Positions 52,613 through 61,831 of a stretch of 64,000 bases of DNA are shown here, piece after piece. The position numbers were made by a program, and so were the translations under genes. The stretch covers positions 806,001 to 870,000 of the forward strand of contig NZ_JAKCPW010000001.1 in NCBI RefSeq assembly GCF_021440085.1, read 5' to 3'. Origin of the DNA: Dyadobacter sp. CY261 (GTDB lineage: Bacteria > Bacteroidota > Bacteroidia > Cytophagales > Spirosomataceae). The notes under the pieces are model-generated. The model was not told where the DNA came from. It was given only the letters and a program-made list of their open reading frames with translations, and ran no database searches. Position 1 is the stretch's first letter; every line of letters starts with the position of its first letter.

Positions 52613-54223
52613 CTAGTTGTAATCCGGGTTTTGCAAGAGTTTTGGGTTTGAATTTATGGCGATTTGCGGGATCGGGAACACCGCCCTGAAAGCGCCGGCG
52701 GGTTTGTGCGATAGCCAGCTTTTGGAAGTATAAACCCCGAACCGGATCATATCCCGGCGACGGAACCCTTCCCAGGCAAATTCCCAGCCCAACTCGTCGA
52801 GCATGCGGCCGTATTGGATCGCCGTTGAATTGCCGGGATCAACAACCTTGTAATTTTCGACATAACCATATTGGTAACTGCTGCCTTTTTGCAGGTCCGC
52901 ACCGGTAACGGTCGCTTTGGCGGGTTTGGCTGCGAAAGCCCTGGCGCGAACCTGTGACACCACCGTGGCGGCATCGTTGGCTTTGCCGGTGCGCAGGAGA
53001 CATTCCGCTTTCATCATCAACACCTGCGAATAACGGAATACTGGGAAATCGTTGCCCAGGCTGCCCTGTGCCTGTGTTTTTACTTCAAATTTATTCATCC
53101 GGTATCCCTCGGCCTCGCCGGTATACAGGCCATCGGGGAGCTCGTTGTTGAGCACCACATTCTTGCCGGCCTGGTCGTAAGAGCCTTTGAGCGGCGTTAC
53201 GCCATCGGCTGCGAACTGCGGGCCGATCATCCAGGTCGCTTTCAGGCGCTGGTCATCGGCGTCGTAGGTATTGATAAACTGCGGCACACCCTTCGCCGAG
53301 CCCGCGCCCCAGGGCGTTGCCAGCATATTGACCTTGTTTTTCAGCGAAGCATGCCACGAAAACATATGCGCGCTGAACCCGCCGGCCAGGTTTTCTTCAA
53401 AAGGGATTGCGAACACGATCTCGGATGAATTTTGGTTCTCGGTCACAAAAGGCGCTGAGAGGCTGGTTTCTAACTGGTATTTGCCGGAAGCAATCACATC
53501 ATTGCATTGTGCCAGGCATTCTTCCCATTTGGTCTCTCCGGCATAAACGCCGGCATTGAGGTACACATTCGCGAGGAGCGTTTTGGCAGCCCATTTGTTG
53601 AATCGTGCGTACAAGAGGGTGTTTTTTTCTTCGCTCAGGCTGGGAATAGATTCGGTCAATTCCTTGACAATGAACTGGTAAATTTCCTTCCGACCGGTTT
53701 TGGCAAGCAGCTCGTCGGAGCGGTCGGTGATGAGCGGCACCTCGCCGAAATTGTCGCATAGCATCCAGTAAAAAAATGCCCGGACCGCCCGCATTTCGGA
53801 GATCAGTGATTCTTTGGTGACACCTGCCGGAATGGTGATTTTGTCGTTCGACAACTGGTCGATGAGCCGGTTGGCATTGATCACACCGGAATAGAACGTG
53901 TTCCACATGCTGTTGATCTGCGGGTTTTCCGAGTTCCAGGTATGCAAGTGCATGCGTTTGTAAATGCCGCCATCGTCCCATCCCGAAGCGTTCGCGGGCA
54001 TTACAATGCCGTCGGCGGTGGATTCCTGCGCCATGTACCAGTGCGTGTGTGAGATGAGGTTGCGCATGTTGGCATAGGCTACGCTCATCGCCTGGTAGGC
54101 ATTCGAATAGTTGTAGGTATCCTCCGTTACTTCGGAGTAGATTTTCTCGGTCAGATCGTTGTTGCAGGAACTCGCGGCTGCCAGCAAAAGCATTGTGCCG
54201 ATATAGGATTTCAAGGTTTTCAT
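52613..54223 (-). CDS. SusD/RagB family lipoprotein (second locus)
   Basis: 536 aa. Lipobox AASSCNND near residue 20. SusD features: NAYQAMSVAYANMRNLISHT, LISEMRAVRAFFYWMLCDNF with GEVPL after it, TNPKLL-like C-terminus NSNPKLLQNPDYN, and VLMMKAECLLRTGKANDAAT. It binds the glycan at the cell surface as a partner of the SusC encoded 42 bp upstream. The start at 54223 (MKTLKSYIG) was preferred to 54250 because it places the signal peptide at the N-terminus. Confidence 0.94.
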   Translation of the reverse strand: MKTLKSYIGTMLLLAAASSCNNDLTEKIYSEVTEDTYNYSNAYQAMSVAYANMRNLISHTHWYMAQESTADGIVMPANASGWDDGGIYKRMHLHTWNSENPQINSMWNTFYSGVINANRLIDQLSNDKITIPAGVTKESLISEMRAVRAFFYWMLCDNFGEVPLITDRSDELLAKTGRKEIYQFIVKELTESIPSLSEEKNTLLYARFNKWAAKTLLANVYLNAGVYAGETKWEECLAQCNDVIASGKYQLETSLSAPFVTENQNSSEIVFAIPFEENLAGGFSAHMFSWHASLKNKVNMLATPWGAGSAKGVPQFINTYDADDQRLKATWMIGPQFAADGVTPLKGSYDQAGKNVVLNNELPDGLYTGEAEGYRMNKFEVKTQAQGSLGNDFPVFRYSQVLMMKAECLLRTGKANDAATVVSQVRARAFAAKPAKATVTGADLQKGSSYQYGYVENYKVVDPGNSTAIQYGRMLDELGWEFAWEGFRRRDMIRFGVYTSKSWLSHKPAGAFRAVFPIPQIAINSNPKLLQNPDYN

Positions 54224-54265
54224 CGTATTTGGGCCTTTTGAAATAATCATAACTGGTTAAAAAAA

Positions 54266-57200
54266 TCAGAATGTCAGCATGGCTCCGGCGGTGAAGCTGG
54301 TGGTGGCGGGGTAGCGGTTCTTGTCGTCGACCCCGGGCGCCAGGCCTCCAATGCCTACTTCCGGGTCAATGCCTTTGTAGCCGGTAATGGTGTAGAGGTT
54401 GGCCACTGAGAGGTAAATGCGCGCATGTTTGAAGTTTTTGTTTTTCATGCGGAGATTATAGCCCGCCGTAATGTTGTCGATCTTCCAGTAATTGCCGTTT
54501 TCGATATAGTAGCTCACATAGTTCAGCGACTGGTCGTCGGCCAGCGGGCGTTTGCCGTAGATCGGGTCGTAGGCATTTGCGCGCAGGTTACCGCGGGTAA
54601 GCATTACCGGCGCACTCCAGAACATTTCGGTCATGTTGAGGATCTGGAAGCCGAATGCGCCGCGCATGGTGACGTTCAGGTCAAAGTTCTTGTAGGTCAA
54701 TGTGTTGTTCCAGTTCAGATAACGTTTCGGTAAACCGTTTCCGATGATCTGCTTGTCGTCGGCCTGCTGCTGGGCGATAGGCTTGGGTTCGCCATTTTTG
54801 CCCTCGATAATCCAGTGGCCGGTTTCATCGATATCGATGGTTTTGAAACCCCAGAAATTCCCGATCGGTTGGCCTACCTGCACGCGGTGGGTGGTTTGCT
54901 GGATGGGCTCGCCGGTATTGCCGGTATCGAAGTAGCCGCTGGCTAATGCAAACTTGTCGTTCGACAATGTAAGGATCTTGTTCGCATTGGTCGAGAAATT
55001 GACGGAAGTGGTCCATCTGAAAGCGGCAGTTTGCAGCGGGATCGCATTCACCTGAATTTCTATTCCCTTATTTTCCATCGAGGCCGCATTGGCCGTAATG
55101 GTGCTGTACAAATAGGGCGGGGTAGGGACCGGGAAGTTCGCGATCAGGTCGCGGGTGGTGCGACGGTAGAGGTCGATCGAACCGGAGAGGCGCTCATTGA
55201 GGAAGCCATAATCTATACCCAGGTTGACCTCTTCCTTGCGTTCCCAGCGGAGATCGGGGTTGGCATTGTTGGAAGGGTTAATAGCCTGCACCCACTGCCC
55301 ATTGATGAGCACATTGGTGTTAAAATTGATTTTATTCAAAGAAATATAAGAGCTGCCCGGCTCGGTACCGGTTACGCCATAGCCTGCCCTTAGTTTCATG
55401 TTTGAAACAACATTGGAATTATCTAAAAAAGCCTCCCTTTTCAAATTCCAGCCTACCGAGAATGCCGGAAAACTACCCCATTTGTGGTTAGCCCCGAAGC
55501 GTGAAGATCCTTCATGCCGCAGACTCGCCGAGAGCAGGTATTTGTTCATAAAGCTGTAATTGACCCTGAAAAAATAGCTGATCAGCTTGTTCTCTGACTG
55601 GACCGATGATTCGGGCGCCTGGCCGCGGCGGAGCGCCAGACCAGCCCCAATGTTGTTGTACGAGAAATTGTCGGTCGGGAAATCCCAGTTTTGCATCCAG
55701 TATTCCTCGGTATTGTATTTCCGCCAGGTGTGGCCGGCCAGGAGCACGAAGTTGTGATCCTGGATAGATTTGTTGTAGTTGGCGGTAAATTCGAAGAGGT
55801 CGTCCTGTGAGCGTGTCGCACCGCGTGAGGCAAATCCGTTGCGGCCATTGCGGCTGGTCGAGTAATGGTTTTTGGTTTCATAATAACCCCTCGTGCTGTT
55901 GAACATATCCCGCGCGAACAATGCCTTGATTTCCAATCCTTCCACCGGCGCAAGCGAAATGGTGCCGTAGGTCCGGAGGTTGTTGTTACGGTTCTGTCCT
56001 TGCGATTCTTCGATGAGCGCTAACGGGTTCATATAGTCGGTTTTATCGGTGCGCTCTGTCCATTTGCCGTTTTCGTCTTTTAAAGGTTCTGTCGGGTTAA
56101 ATGTAAGGGCGTTCCGGTAAACCAGGCCTGAGTAGGGACCGCCGTCGACCGAGAAGTATTTTTGCTGATAACCGCTCAGGTTTGCATTGAATTTTAACAA
56201 TCCATTGAACATCGTGTGATTGACCTCAATACGCGGGAATACCGTCGTGTTATCGGATTTCTTCATGATCCCGTTCAGCCGGCGGTATTCCATGCTGACG
56301 ATGTAATTGGTACTGCGGGACCCGCCGCGAAGGCTGACATTATGCACTTGCGACAATGGTTTCTGGGTTACCTGGCTCAGCCAGTCGGTATTGTGGCCGT
56401 AATCGATGGCACCGGGTTTTCCCTGGGCCGCCAGCGCACGATACTGGTCCACATTCATGAAATCCAGCTTGCGGGTTTGTCTTTGGGTGGTAAAATAGGA
56501 GTTCACTTCCAGCGTAGCAGGTGTTTCTCCTTTTACTTTCCGCGTCGTGATCAGGATTACGCCGTTCGTTCCGCGTGTTCCGTAAATGGCGGCGGCCGAG
56601 CCGTCTTTCAACACATCAATAGACTCGATATCTTCCGGTGCGACGGTATTCAGGCCACCGGGTACGCCGTCGATCAGCACGAGGGGTTCCGAGCTGGCAT
56701 TAATGGTTGCATTACCTCTCAGCGAGATCTGCGCAATGGCGGTAGGATCGCCGCTGGGCGTGATCACGCTCAACCCGGCTACTTTACCGCGAATAAGCTG
56801 CGCAGCGTCCTGCACGGGCCCTTTCACGAAATCCTCCGACTTGACACTCGCAATGGCACTCGTAATTTGCTCCCGTTTTTGGGTTCCATAACCCACTACC
56901 ACCACTTCTTCGAGGCTTTTCAGGTCGGGCGCCAGGGCAATGTCGATGGTCGACTGGTTGCCGATGGTTACCTCTTTATTCTGATAACCCACGTAGGAAA
57001 AAACCAGTATGGCATCCGATTTCAGGTCGTCGCCGATGGTAATGCTGTATTTGCCGTCGACGTCGGTGGTGCTTCCGCGGGTCGTCCCTTTGATAAGCAC
57101 GCTCACGCCGGGCAGGAGCTCGCCGCCATCGCCTTTCACGACGCCTGCCACCGTTCGGTCGGCCGTTCTGCTGATCAGTTGCACGCTCGCATTGGGCTGT

Positions 57201-57643
57201 TGGATCGTGGTTATCAACGCCTGCTGGGCAGCCGGAAGCGCTTCCTCTGCTTTGATCTGAATGTCTTGCAGAACACCTGTTTTGGATTCGTCGGACGTTG
57301 TCAGGATGAGGTAAGTCTGTTTGCTGACTTTTTTATACCGAAGCCCGGACGGTGTGAGGATATTGTTGAGCTTGTTTTCGATCGTCTGTCCCGACTGGAT
57401 CTGCGCAGGAGCGACAAAAATGCCTTCCAGTAACTTCTCTTCGAACAAAATGTCCACTTTGTATTGTCTTTTTACCTGCATGAGCGCATCGCGCAGGGCT
57501 ATCCTGCTTCCCGGAATAGAGGTGGGTGTGACACTGCTTTTGGCGCGGTTTTGGGCCATCAACTGGGCTTTCAGCGGCGACACATCCAACAGGCATCCCA
57601 CCATTAAGGTTACCAGCACTTTAATGTGTAATAGTTTCGGCAT
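54266..57643 (-). CDS. SusC-type TonB-dependent transporter with N-terminal STN domain
   Basis: 1125 aa. After a signal peptide comes a secretin/TonB N-terminal (STN) domain (about 45-120: IALRDALMQVKRQYKVDILF, NKLNNILTPSGLRYKKVSKQ), a carboxypeptidase-regulatory-like domain (VAGVVKGDGGELLPGVSVLI), the TonB-box-like EEVVVVGYGTQKREQ, the plug (PLVLIDGVPGG, GSAAAIYGTRGTNGVILITT) and the barrel. The STN domain should contact the FecR anti-sigma protein encoded just upstream, so transport and signalling are coupled. ATG 57643 is the first in-frame Met before the signal peptide; the frame stays open further upstream but overlaps fecR. Confidence 0.94.
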   Translation of the reverse strand: MPKLLHIKVLVTLMVGCLLDVSPLKAQLMAQNRAKSSVTPTSIPGSRIALRDALMQVKRQYKVDILFEEKLLEGIFVAPAQIQSGQTIENKLNNILTPSGLRYKKVSKQTYLILTTSDESKTGVLQDIQIKAEEALPAAQQALITTIQQPNASVQLISRTADRTVAGVVKGDGGELLPGVSVLIKGTTRGSTTDVDGKYSITIGDDLKSDAILVFSYVGYQNKEVTIGNQSTIDIALAPDLKSLEEVVVVGYGTQKREQITSAIASVKSEDFVKGPVQDAAQLIRGKVAGLSVITPSGDPTAIAQISLRGNATINASSEPLVLIDGVPGGLNTVAPEDIESIDVLKDGSAAAIYGTRGTNGVILITTRKVKGETPATLEVNSYFTTQRQTRKLDFMNVDQYRALAAQGKPGAIDYGHNTDWLSQVTQKPLSQVHNVSLRGGSRSTNYIVSMEYRRLNGIMKKSDNTTVFPRIEVNHTMFNGLLKFNANLSGYQQKYFSVDGGPYSGLVYRNALTFNPTEPLKDENGKWTERTDKTDYMNPLALIEESQGQNRNNNLRTYGTISLAPVEGLEIKALFARDMFNSTRGYYETKNHYSTSRNGRNGFASRGATRSQDDLFEFTANYNKSIQDHNFVLLAGHTWRKYNTEEYWMQNWDFPTDNFSYNNIGAGLALRRGQAPESSVQSENKLISYFFRVNYSFMNKYLLSASLRHEGSSRFGANHKWGSFPAFSVGWNLKREAFLDNSNVVSNMKLRAGYGVTGTEPGSSYISLNKINFNTNVLINGQWVQAINPSNNANPDLRWERKEEVNLGIDYGFLNERLSGSIDLYRRTTRDLIANFPVPTPPYLYSTITANAASMENKGIEIQVNAIPLQTAAFRWTTSVNFSTNANKILTLSNDKFALASGYFDTGNTGEPIQQTTHRVQVGQPIGNFWGFKTIDIDETGHWIIEGKNGEPKPIAQQQADDKQIIGNGLPKRYLNWNNTLTYKNFDLNVTMRGAFGFQILNMTEMFWSAPVMLTRGNLRANAYDPIYGKRPLADDQSLNYVSYYIENGNYWKIDNITAGYNLRMKNKNFKHARIYLSVANLYTITGYKGIDPEVGIGGLAPGVDDKNRYPATTSFTAGAMLTF

Positions 57644-57669
57644 GATTATGAACGGTTTTAGATAAAATA

Positions 57670-58713
57670 CTAGGGATTGGAATTGAGGATAAACGTTTCC
57701 GGCCCTTCGCCGGTGGGTGCCGAATGGCTTACCCGTGCATTGAGGACATCGGAAAGGACTTTCAGCACATGGGCCGGGTCGCTGGCATTGAAGGTGCCTC
57801 CAATGGTGCGTTTGGCGAGCATCGAGTCGGTGACGACAACGTTGACGCCGAAATGCTCGCTGATTTGATAGGCGATTTCGGAAACCGGTGTGTTTTCGAA
57901 CATAAACAGGCGCTGTTTCCACGCCTGGTGCGCCGACAAACTCTCGCTATGGCTCAGAGTGAGGCGTCCGTGGGTTGACATCGTGGCAATGTCACCCGGC
58001 TTCATCAACACCGGCTTCGGGTTGGTTTCTTTGAGCGACCGCAGCTGGACGCTTCCCTGGCTTAATACCACTTTGGAACCACGGTCGCGGCTGTACACGA
58101 TGAATTCTGTTCCTAAAACCCTGACTTCCAGCTTGTCTGGTGTACGTACGATAAACTTGCTGTGATCGACGGTATGTTTCACCGCAAACTCGGCCTCACC
58201 TGTCAGAAGCACTTCCCGCGTGCCGCTTCCAAACCCGAAACGTGGAATACTGAGCAGCGAATTGGCATTCAACGTCACCCGGCTGCTGTCGGGCAATACC
58301 AGCGTGCGGATCTCTCCGTAACCTGTTTCATACTGTTTATAAAGCCAGAAATCCGACAGCAGCCAGGCGCTCAGGACCAGCACCACGGACGCGGCGGCTA
58401 CCCATTTAGCGATCAAAGATCGCCTTCCCAACCACTCGGAAGCAATTCCACCCGGCGATGCAATAGGCTGGTTCATGCCTGTATTATTCTGAACGGTATA
58501 CAATGAACGTCGAAAGGCCTGTTCCACATCCGGTGTGAACTGCGGGTTTTCGGTTTCCCATTCTTCCAGCCATTGGAAATACAGCTCGCGGTTGGCAAGG
58601 TTTTCCAGCCATTCCTGGATTAAAATATTCTGCATCTGGGTGGTTTTTCCTTCGAAGAAGTTTTGAACCACCTGTTTAGAAAGAAATGATTTCTTCATGT
58701 TTGTTCGATTCAT
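57670..58713 (-). CDS. FecR family anti-sigma factor
   Basis: 347 aa. A short N-terminal cytoplasmic region (FFEGKTTQMQNILIQEWLEN) precedes a single membrane helix at about 100-120 (WVAAASVVLVLSAWLLSDFW). The periplasmic FecR domain follows: GEIRTLVLPDSSRVTLNANS, REVLLTGEAEFAVKH, LEVRVLGTEFIVYSRDRGSK. The C-terminal DUF4974-type domain is FENTPVSEIAYQISEHFGVN. It binds the sigma factor encoded 24 bp upstream and relays the signal from the STN domain of SusC. A Met at codon 6 (58698) is an alternative start. Confidence 0.93.
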   Translation of the reverse strand: MNRTNMKKSFLSKQVVQNFFEGKTTQMQNILIQEWLENLANRELYFQWLEEWETENPQFTPDVEQAFRRSLYTVQNNTGMNQPIASPGGIASEWLGRRSLIAKWVAAASVVLVLSAWLLSDFWLYKQYETGYGEIRTLVLPDSSRVTLNANSLLSIPRFGFGSGTREVLLTGEAEFAVKHTVDHSKFIVRTPDKLEVRVLGTEFIVYSRDRGSKVVLSQGSVQLRSLKETNPKPVLMKPGDIATMSTHGRLTLSHSESLSAHQAWKQRLFMFENTPVSEIAYQISEHFGVNVVVTDSMLAKRTIGGTFNASDPAHVLKVLSDVLNARVSHSAPTGEGPETFILNSNP

Positions 58714-58737
58714 AGCAGGTTCTGACGGCTGGGACCA

Positions 58738-59415
58738 TCAAATGAATAGGAGTAGAATTTGAACCAGGGAAAGCAAGCCGTGATCTTGTAATGCCTTTCG
58801 AAGAATAGCTAAACCTTTGGTGATATGTCCTTCCACGGTTTTAATAGAAATGCCTAACTCTTCGGCAATGGCGGCATTCCGTTTTCCTTCGAACCGGCTC
58901 ATCAGGAACACCTTTTGGTTTTGAGGCGAGAGCGACCGGATCACCTGTTCAATTTTCAGGACCAGCTCCTGGAATTGCAACTCCTGCTGGGGCGAACTGG
59001 CAGCCGCGGCCACGGACAGCTCGCTTAGTTCTTCGGTCACCGTCTCTTTGCCAAAATTCTTGCGCATATAATGAAACGCCGCGTGCCTGACCGTCGTGAA
59101 CAGGTATGACCGGTACGAGGTGTTGACAGCCGTATGCAATTGTTTGGACCAAAACTGGCTGAATACCTCTACTACTATATCCTCCGCTACATCCCTCGCA
59201 TACACAAACCGTACGGCATGACTACATAATTGCTTGTAATACCGTTTAAAAAGCAACTCATAACCACGCGTTGGGTCCGTTTCGAACGCCTGTCTGATAA
59301 ACAATTCCGAATCGACGAAGTCTGTGGGCATCTTTTTGATATCCGGGAAGCCGGAAACCAGGCCGGCCGGTTCGTTTATACCCGTTTTGCTGTCTACGGA
59401 GTGCTTTTGATTCAT
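58738..59415 (-). CDS. ECF RNA polymerase sigma-70 factor
   Basis: 225 aa. Region 2 has YELLFKRYYKQLCSHAVRFV and AEDIVVEVFSQFW. Region 4 has LSPQNQKVFLMSRFEGKRNA and IAEELGISIKTVEGHITKGL, the usual helix-turn-helix of Bacteroidota ECF factors. It is the first gene of the minus-strand polysaccharide locus. It probably drives transcription of fecR, susC/D and the glycosidases when substrate is imported. The sequence before it holds the heptamer minisatellite. Confidence 0.94.
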   Translation of the reverse strand: MNQKHSVDSKTGINEPAGLVSGFPDIKKMPTDFVDSELFIRQAFETDPTRGYELLFKRYYKQLCSHAVRFVYARDVAEDIVVEVFSQFWSKQLHTAVNTSYRSYLFTTVRHAAFHYMRKNFGKETVTEELSELSVAAAASSPQQELQFQELVLKIEQVIRSLSPQNQKVFLMSRFEGKRNAAIAEELGISIKTVEGHITKGLAILRKALQDHGLLSLVQILLLFI

Positions 59416-59570
59416 ACAGATAATGTAAGTAGGTTATTCATAAGAGTATTTCCGGCCAGCCTTACCCTCGCTCGTTTTGTGAAATTTTTATTTTTTTTTG
59501 GTTTTTGGGAAGGTGGGGTGTTGGGGAGGGCTGACCGCCGATCGCTGACCGCTGACCGCCGAAGGGGGGC

Positions 59571-59661
59571 GACCATGGACGATGGACCATAGACCATGGA
59601 AAGGAGTTGACCTTTGACGGCCGAAGGGGGAGCGACTATGGACTATGGACCATAGACCATG
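59571..59661. repeat. Heptamer minisatellite (GACCATR) with 63-bp higher-order repeat
   Basis: Two four-unit blocks: 59571-59598 (GACCATG, GACGATG, GACCATA, GACCATG) and 59634-59661 (GACTATG, GACTATG, GACCATA, GACCATG). They start exactly 63 bp (nine heptamers) apart, each preceded by GCCGAAGGGGG and followed by GGAGTTGACC-like sequence. CTGACCGC repeats flank the first block. The same heptamers occur at 33014-33146. Confidence 0.7.
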
Positions 59662-59697
59662 GCACGGGAGTTGACCGTCGACCGCTAACCGATTCGA

Positions 59698-59926
59698 TAC
59701 GGTCCCGGTGGGCTACCTATTGCAAAAGCTATTTCAAACATATTGTGGCGGCGTTCGGGGATGTGGACCCGGTGAACCGTGCAATGAGGCTCAATAACAA
59801 GCTGGATGGAATGGTTACCGGCGTGTATGAGGACCTTCCGCAAAATACGCAGTTTGCCCCCGTCAATTCCTGGCACCTTTTGCGATTTGGGAGATCGATC
59901 CGGTGGTGTCGCTGAGGTCGGAATAA
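59698..59926 (+). pseudogene. Remnant of a MacB/FtsX-type ABC transporter permease
   Basis: The plus strand encodes WATYCKSYFKHIVAAFGDVD followed by VNRAMRLNNKLDGMVTGVYE and DLPQNTQFAPV, the pattern of the periplasmic domain of large Bacteroidota ABC permeases (FGDxDPxxxVMRxDNK, VTGVYEDLPxNTQF). After about NTQF the frame is lost; in the +1 frame it continues as APFAIWEIDPVVSLRSE and then stops. The rest of the gene (normally about 800 aa) is absent. It is bounded by the minisatellite and the next gene, so it looks like a deletion scar. Confidence 0.6.
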
Positions 59927-59936
59927 CGCATTAGTT

Positions 59937-60572
59937 TCAGTCAAAAATCTTGTCGAGCTCAATAATGTGCAACCCCGGCGAGAGCGTTTTGGGGGCTTGT
60001 GCCAGTTTTTCCGCAAGCAGGGACGTGGGTAATGGCCGGTGTTTTCTCAAAATCCCGATTCCATTCAGGACACGGAGCACACCCGCGATGACTCGTTCAC
60101 TCGACCGGTCGGTGTCTTTGCGCAGCAGCATTCCGGGCTTGAAAATGATGTATTGGTCAAATGCCAGGCTGGCTATATGTTCTTCCAGTTGGCCTTTCAT
60201 TTTGGAATAAAAAATATTGCTCGTAGCGGAAGCGCCGTAGGCCGATACCAATACGGCCCGCGGTATGCCGTTCTTTTTGGCGATCTCAGCGAATTGTGCC
60301 GGAATCTCGTAATCGATATGCCATTGCTTTTTCTTAGAACCGGCTGCTTTCAGCGTCGTGCCCAGGCAGGAGAACCACACATCGCCCCGGATGGAGCCGG
60401 ATACACTTTCGAGATTGTCGAAATCGACGATCAGTTCGGTCAGCTTGGGATGGACAATGCCACCCGTTCGCCGCACCAGCACAACCACTTCCGTATAGTC
60501 GGGGTCTTGTAGCAACAGCTGTACAAGGTCTTTTCCAGTGGCCCCGGTGGCTCCGATGATCAGCGCTTTCAT
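59937..60572 (-). CDS. NAD(P)H-binding oxidoreductase (atypical SDR, TIP30-like)
   Basis: 211 aa. The Rossmann start MKALIIGATGATGKDLVQLL has the GxxGxxG of atypical SDRs. ELIVDFDNLESVSGSIRGDV and WFSCLGTTLKAAGSKKKQWH are characteristic of the HTATIP2/Fmp52 group. PRAVLVSAYGASATSNIFYS holds the Ser, and YSKMKGQLEE the Tyr-x-x-x-Lys. It probably reduces a small quinone or carbonyl or binds NADP(H) in a sensing role. The ATG at 60572 fits the Rossmann start. It stands alone, converging on the permease remnant. Confidence 0.85.
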   Translation of the reverse strand: MKALIIGATGATGKDLVQLLLQDPDYTEVVVLVRRTGGIVHPKLTELIVDFDNLESVSGSIRGDVWFSCLGTTLKAAGSKKKQWHIDYEIPAQFAEIAKKNGIPRAVLVSAYGASATSNIFYSKMKGQLEEHIASLAFDQYIIFKPGMLLRKDTDRSSERVIAGVLRVLNGIGILRKHRPLPTSLLAEKLAQAPKTLSPGLHIIELDKIFD

Positions 60573-60697
60573 TGGTGTCGTTGTTTTTTGTTTACAAATT
60601 ATACAAACAGAACGTGTAAACAACACTGTTAACACCACGAATCGGGGCCGCCGGGTGGATTTCTATGAAGAAAAGCGATAAGTGGCATCAAACGCCT

Positions 60698-61624
60698 TTA
60701 AAAAGCAAAGAGGAACCCGATACTCAGTGCCTGGGCAAACTGCACGCGACTGCTCTGGTCTTGATCGTAGACGATGATCGCACCCAGGTTTACATTCACG
60801 TACTTGTTGATTTTCGCAGTAAGCTGGGCGTCGAGGCGGTTGTCAATCTCGAGCGGATGCCGGATGCTTGAAAACATCAGGTAACGGAATTTCAGGTTTA
60901 CATCTCTGGCAATATCCTTATCAAAGTTCGCCACGAGCTGGAAAAGGGCCGCTTCGGTGCGTACGCGTTTTCCGATTGGGACGCCGTAGTTTTTCTGGTC
61001 GGGCGTGTTCAGGTAAAGGTCGCGGTCGGCTACAATGGTCTGGCGCAATGCGCCGGGCGCGAGGTCGACAAAGAAATAGGGCGCGGGGCGGTACTCGATA
61101 CCGATCGCCTCGGTGAGATAGGCAGGTGAGAAAAGGCCCGAAACCTTTTTCTTAGCACCGACCGAGTCCGGATTGCTATTGTAGTCATAACCCGCCGCAA
61201 ACTGCGACAGGAAGTTGAAGTTGGCAAAGAAGCTCCATTTCGATGAAACCTCCCTGTTGTATTTGGTATCAAAAAAAATGCGGTCGACATTCTTGCGGCT
61301 TTGCTGCCCCTTGTTGCGCACGATACCGTATTGCGACTGGAAGTCGTTGCGCCAGGAATCTTTCCCGATTTTCTTTTCATTTAATGCATTAAAAAATACG
61401 CCTAATGCAACAGAATTAACTCCTCCGCCCGTCCAGTTGTTGCTGAAAGAGCCTTGGTTGAGGTTCGCGCCGAATTCGATTTTATGCCAGGCTGTGTCTT
61501 TGGATGTTTTCAGGCGAATGGCATTAATGGCATTGGTGAGGTCGACTTTGTTTTGGGAAAATACCGCAGAAATTGATAATAAGGCTGAGAAAAAACTGGC
61601 AGGGATTACCTTCCACATAGGCAT
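60698..61624 (-). CDS. DUF3078 outer membrane beta-barrel protein
   Basis: 308 aa. A signal peptide (residues about 3-25) is followed by alternating hydrophobic/aromatic strands of an outer membrane barrel. The opening WHKIEFGANLNQGSFSNNWT with GGGVNSVALGVFFNALNEKK is typical of DUF3078. WRNDFQSQYGIVRN, SSKWSFFANFNFLSQF and FVDLAPGALRQTIV follow, and the C-terminus ends LSIGFLFAF as barrels do. Function unknown. Alternative starts are 61648 and 61618. Confidence 0.8.
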   Translation of the reverse strand: MPMWKVIPASFFSALLSISAVFSQNKVDLTNAINAIRLKTSKDTAWHKIEFGANLNQGSFSNNWTGGGVNSVALGVFFNALNEKKIGKDSWRNDFQSQYGIVRNKGQQSRKNVDRIFFDTKYNREVSSKWSFFANFNFLSQFAAGYDYNSNPDSVGAKKKVSGLFSPAYLTEAIGIEYRPAPYFFVDLAPGALRQTIVADRDLYLNTPDQKNYGVPIGKRVRTEAALFQLVANFDKDIARDVNLKFRYLMFSSIRHPLEIDNRLDAQLTAKINKYVNVNLGAIIVYDQDQSSRVQFAQALSIGFLFAF

Positions 61625-61765
61625 ACTATTCAAAAAAATGGTTTTCAAAATTGCGCGAATATATTCCCGCCGTTTTTTTTAAACCAAGTTTTTGCGTCTT
61701 ACTGTATAAAAAAGATTGTCGATTTTCTCCGACAATCAGAAACTCCACCCGGCATTTTTGCGAAG

Positions 61766-61821
61766 TATTTGATAGTTAGTCTAATTGCAATTATCTTTGT
61801 AACTAAGATATTTATCAAATA
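61766..61821 (+). promoter_or_regulatory. MarR promoter and operator-like inverted repeat
   Basis: TATTTGATA (61766-61774) and TATCAAATA (61813-61821) form a perfect 9-bp inverted repeat that encloses the -7 box TATCTTTG (61792-61799). The ATG follows at 61832. This is a plausible autoregulatory site for the MarR protein. Confidence 0.55.
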
Positions 61822-61831
61822 AGATAACAAC

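Noticed and set aside
56216..57433. Plus-strand open frame of 405 codons opposite the STN-SusC gene
   Set aside because: Antisense shadow of a gene with obvious SusC domains.
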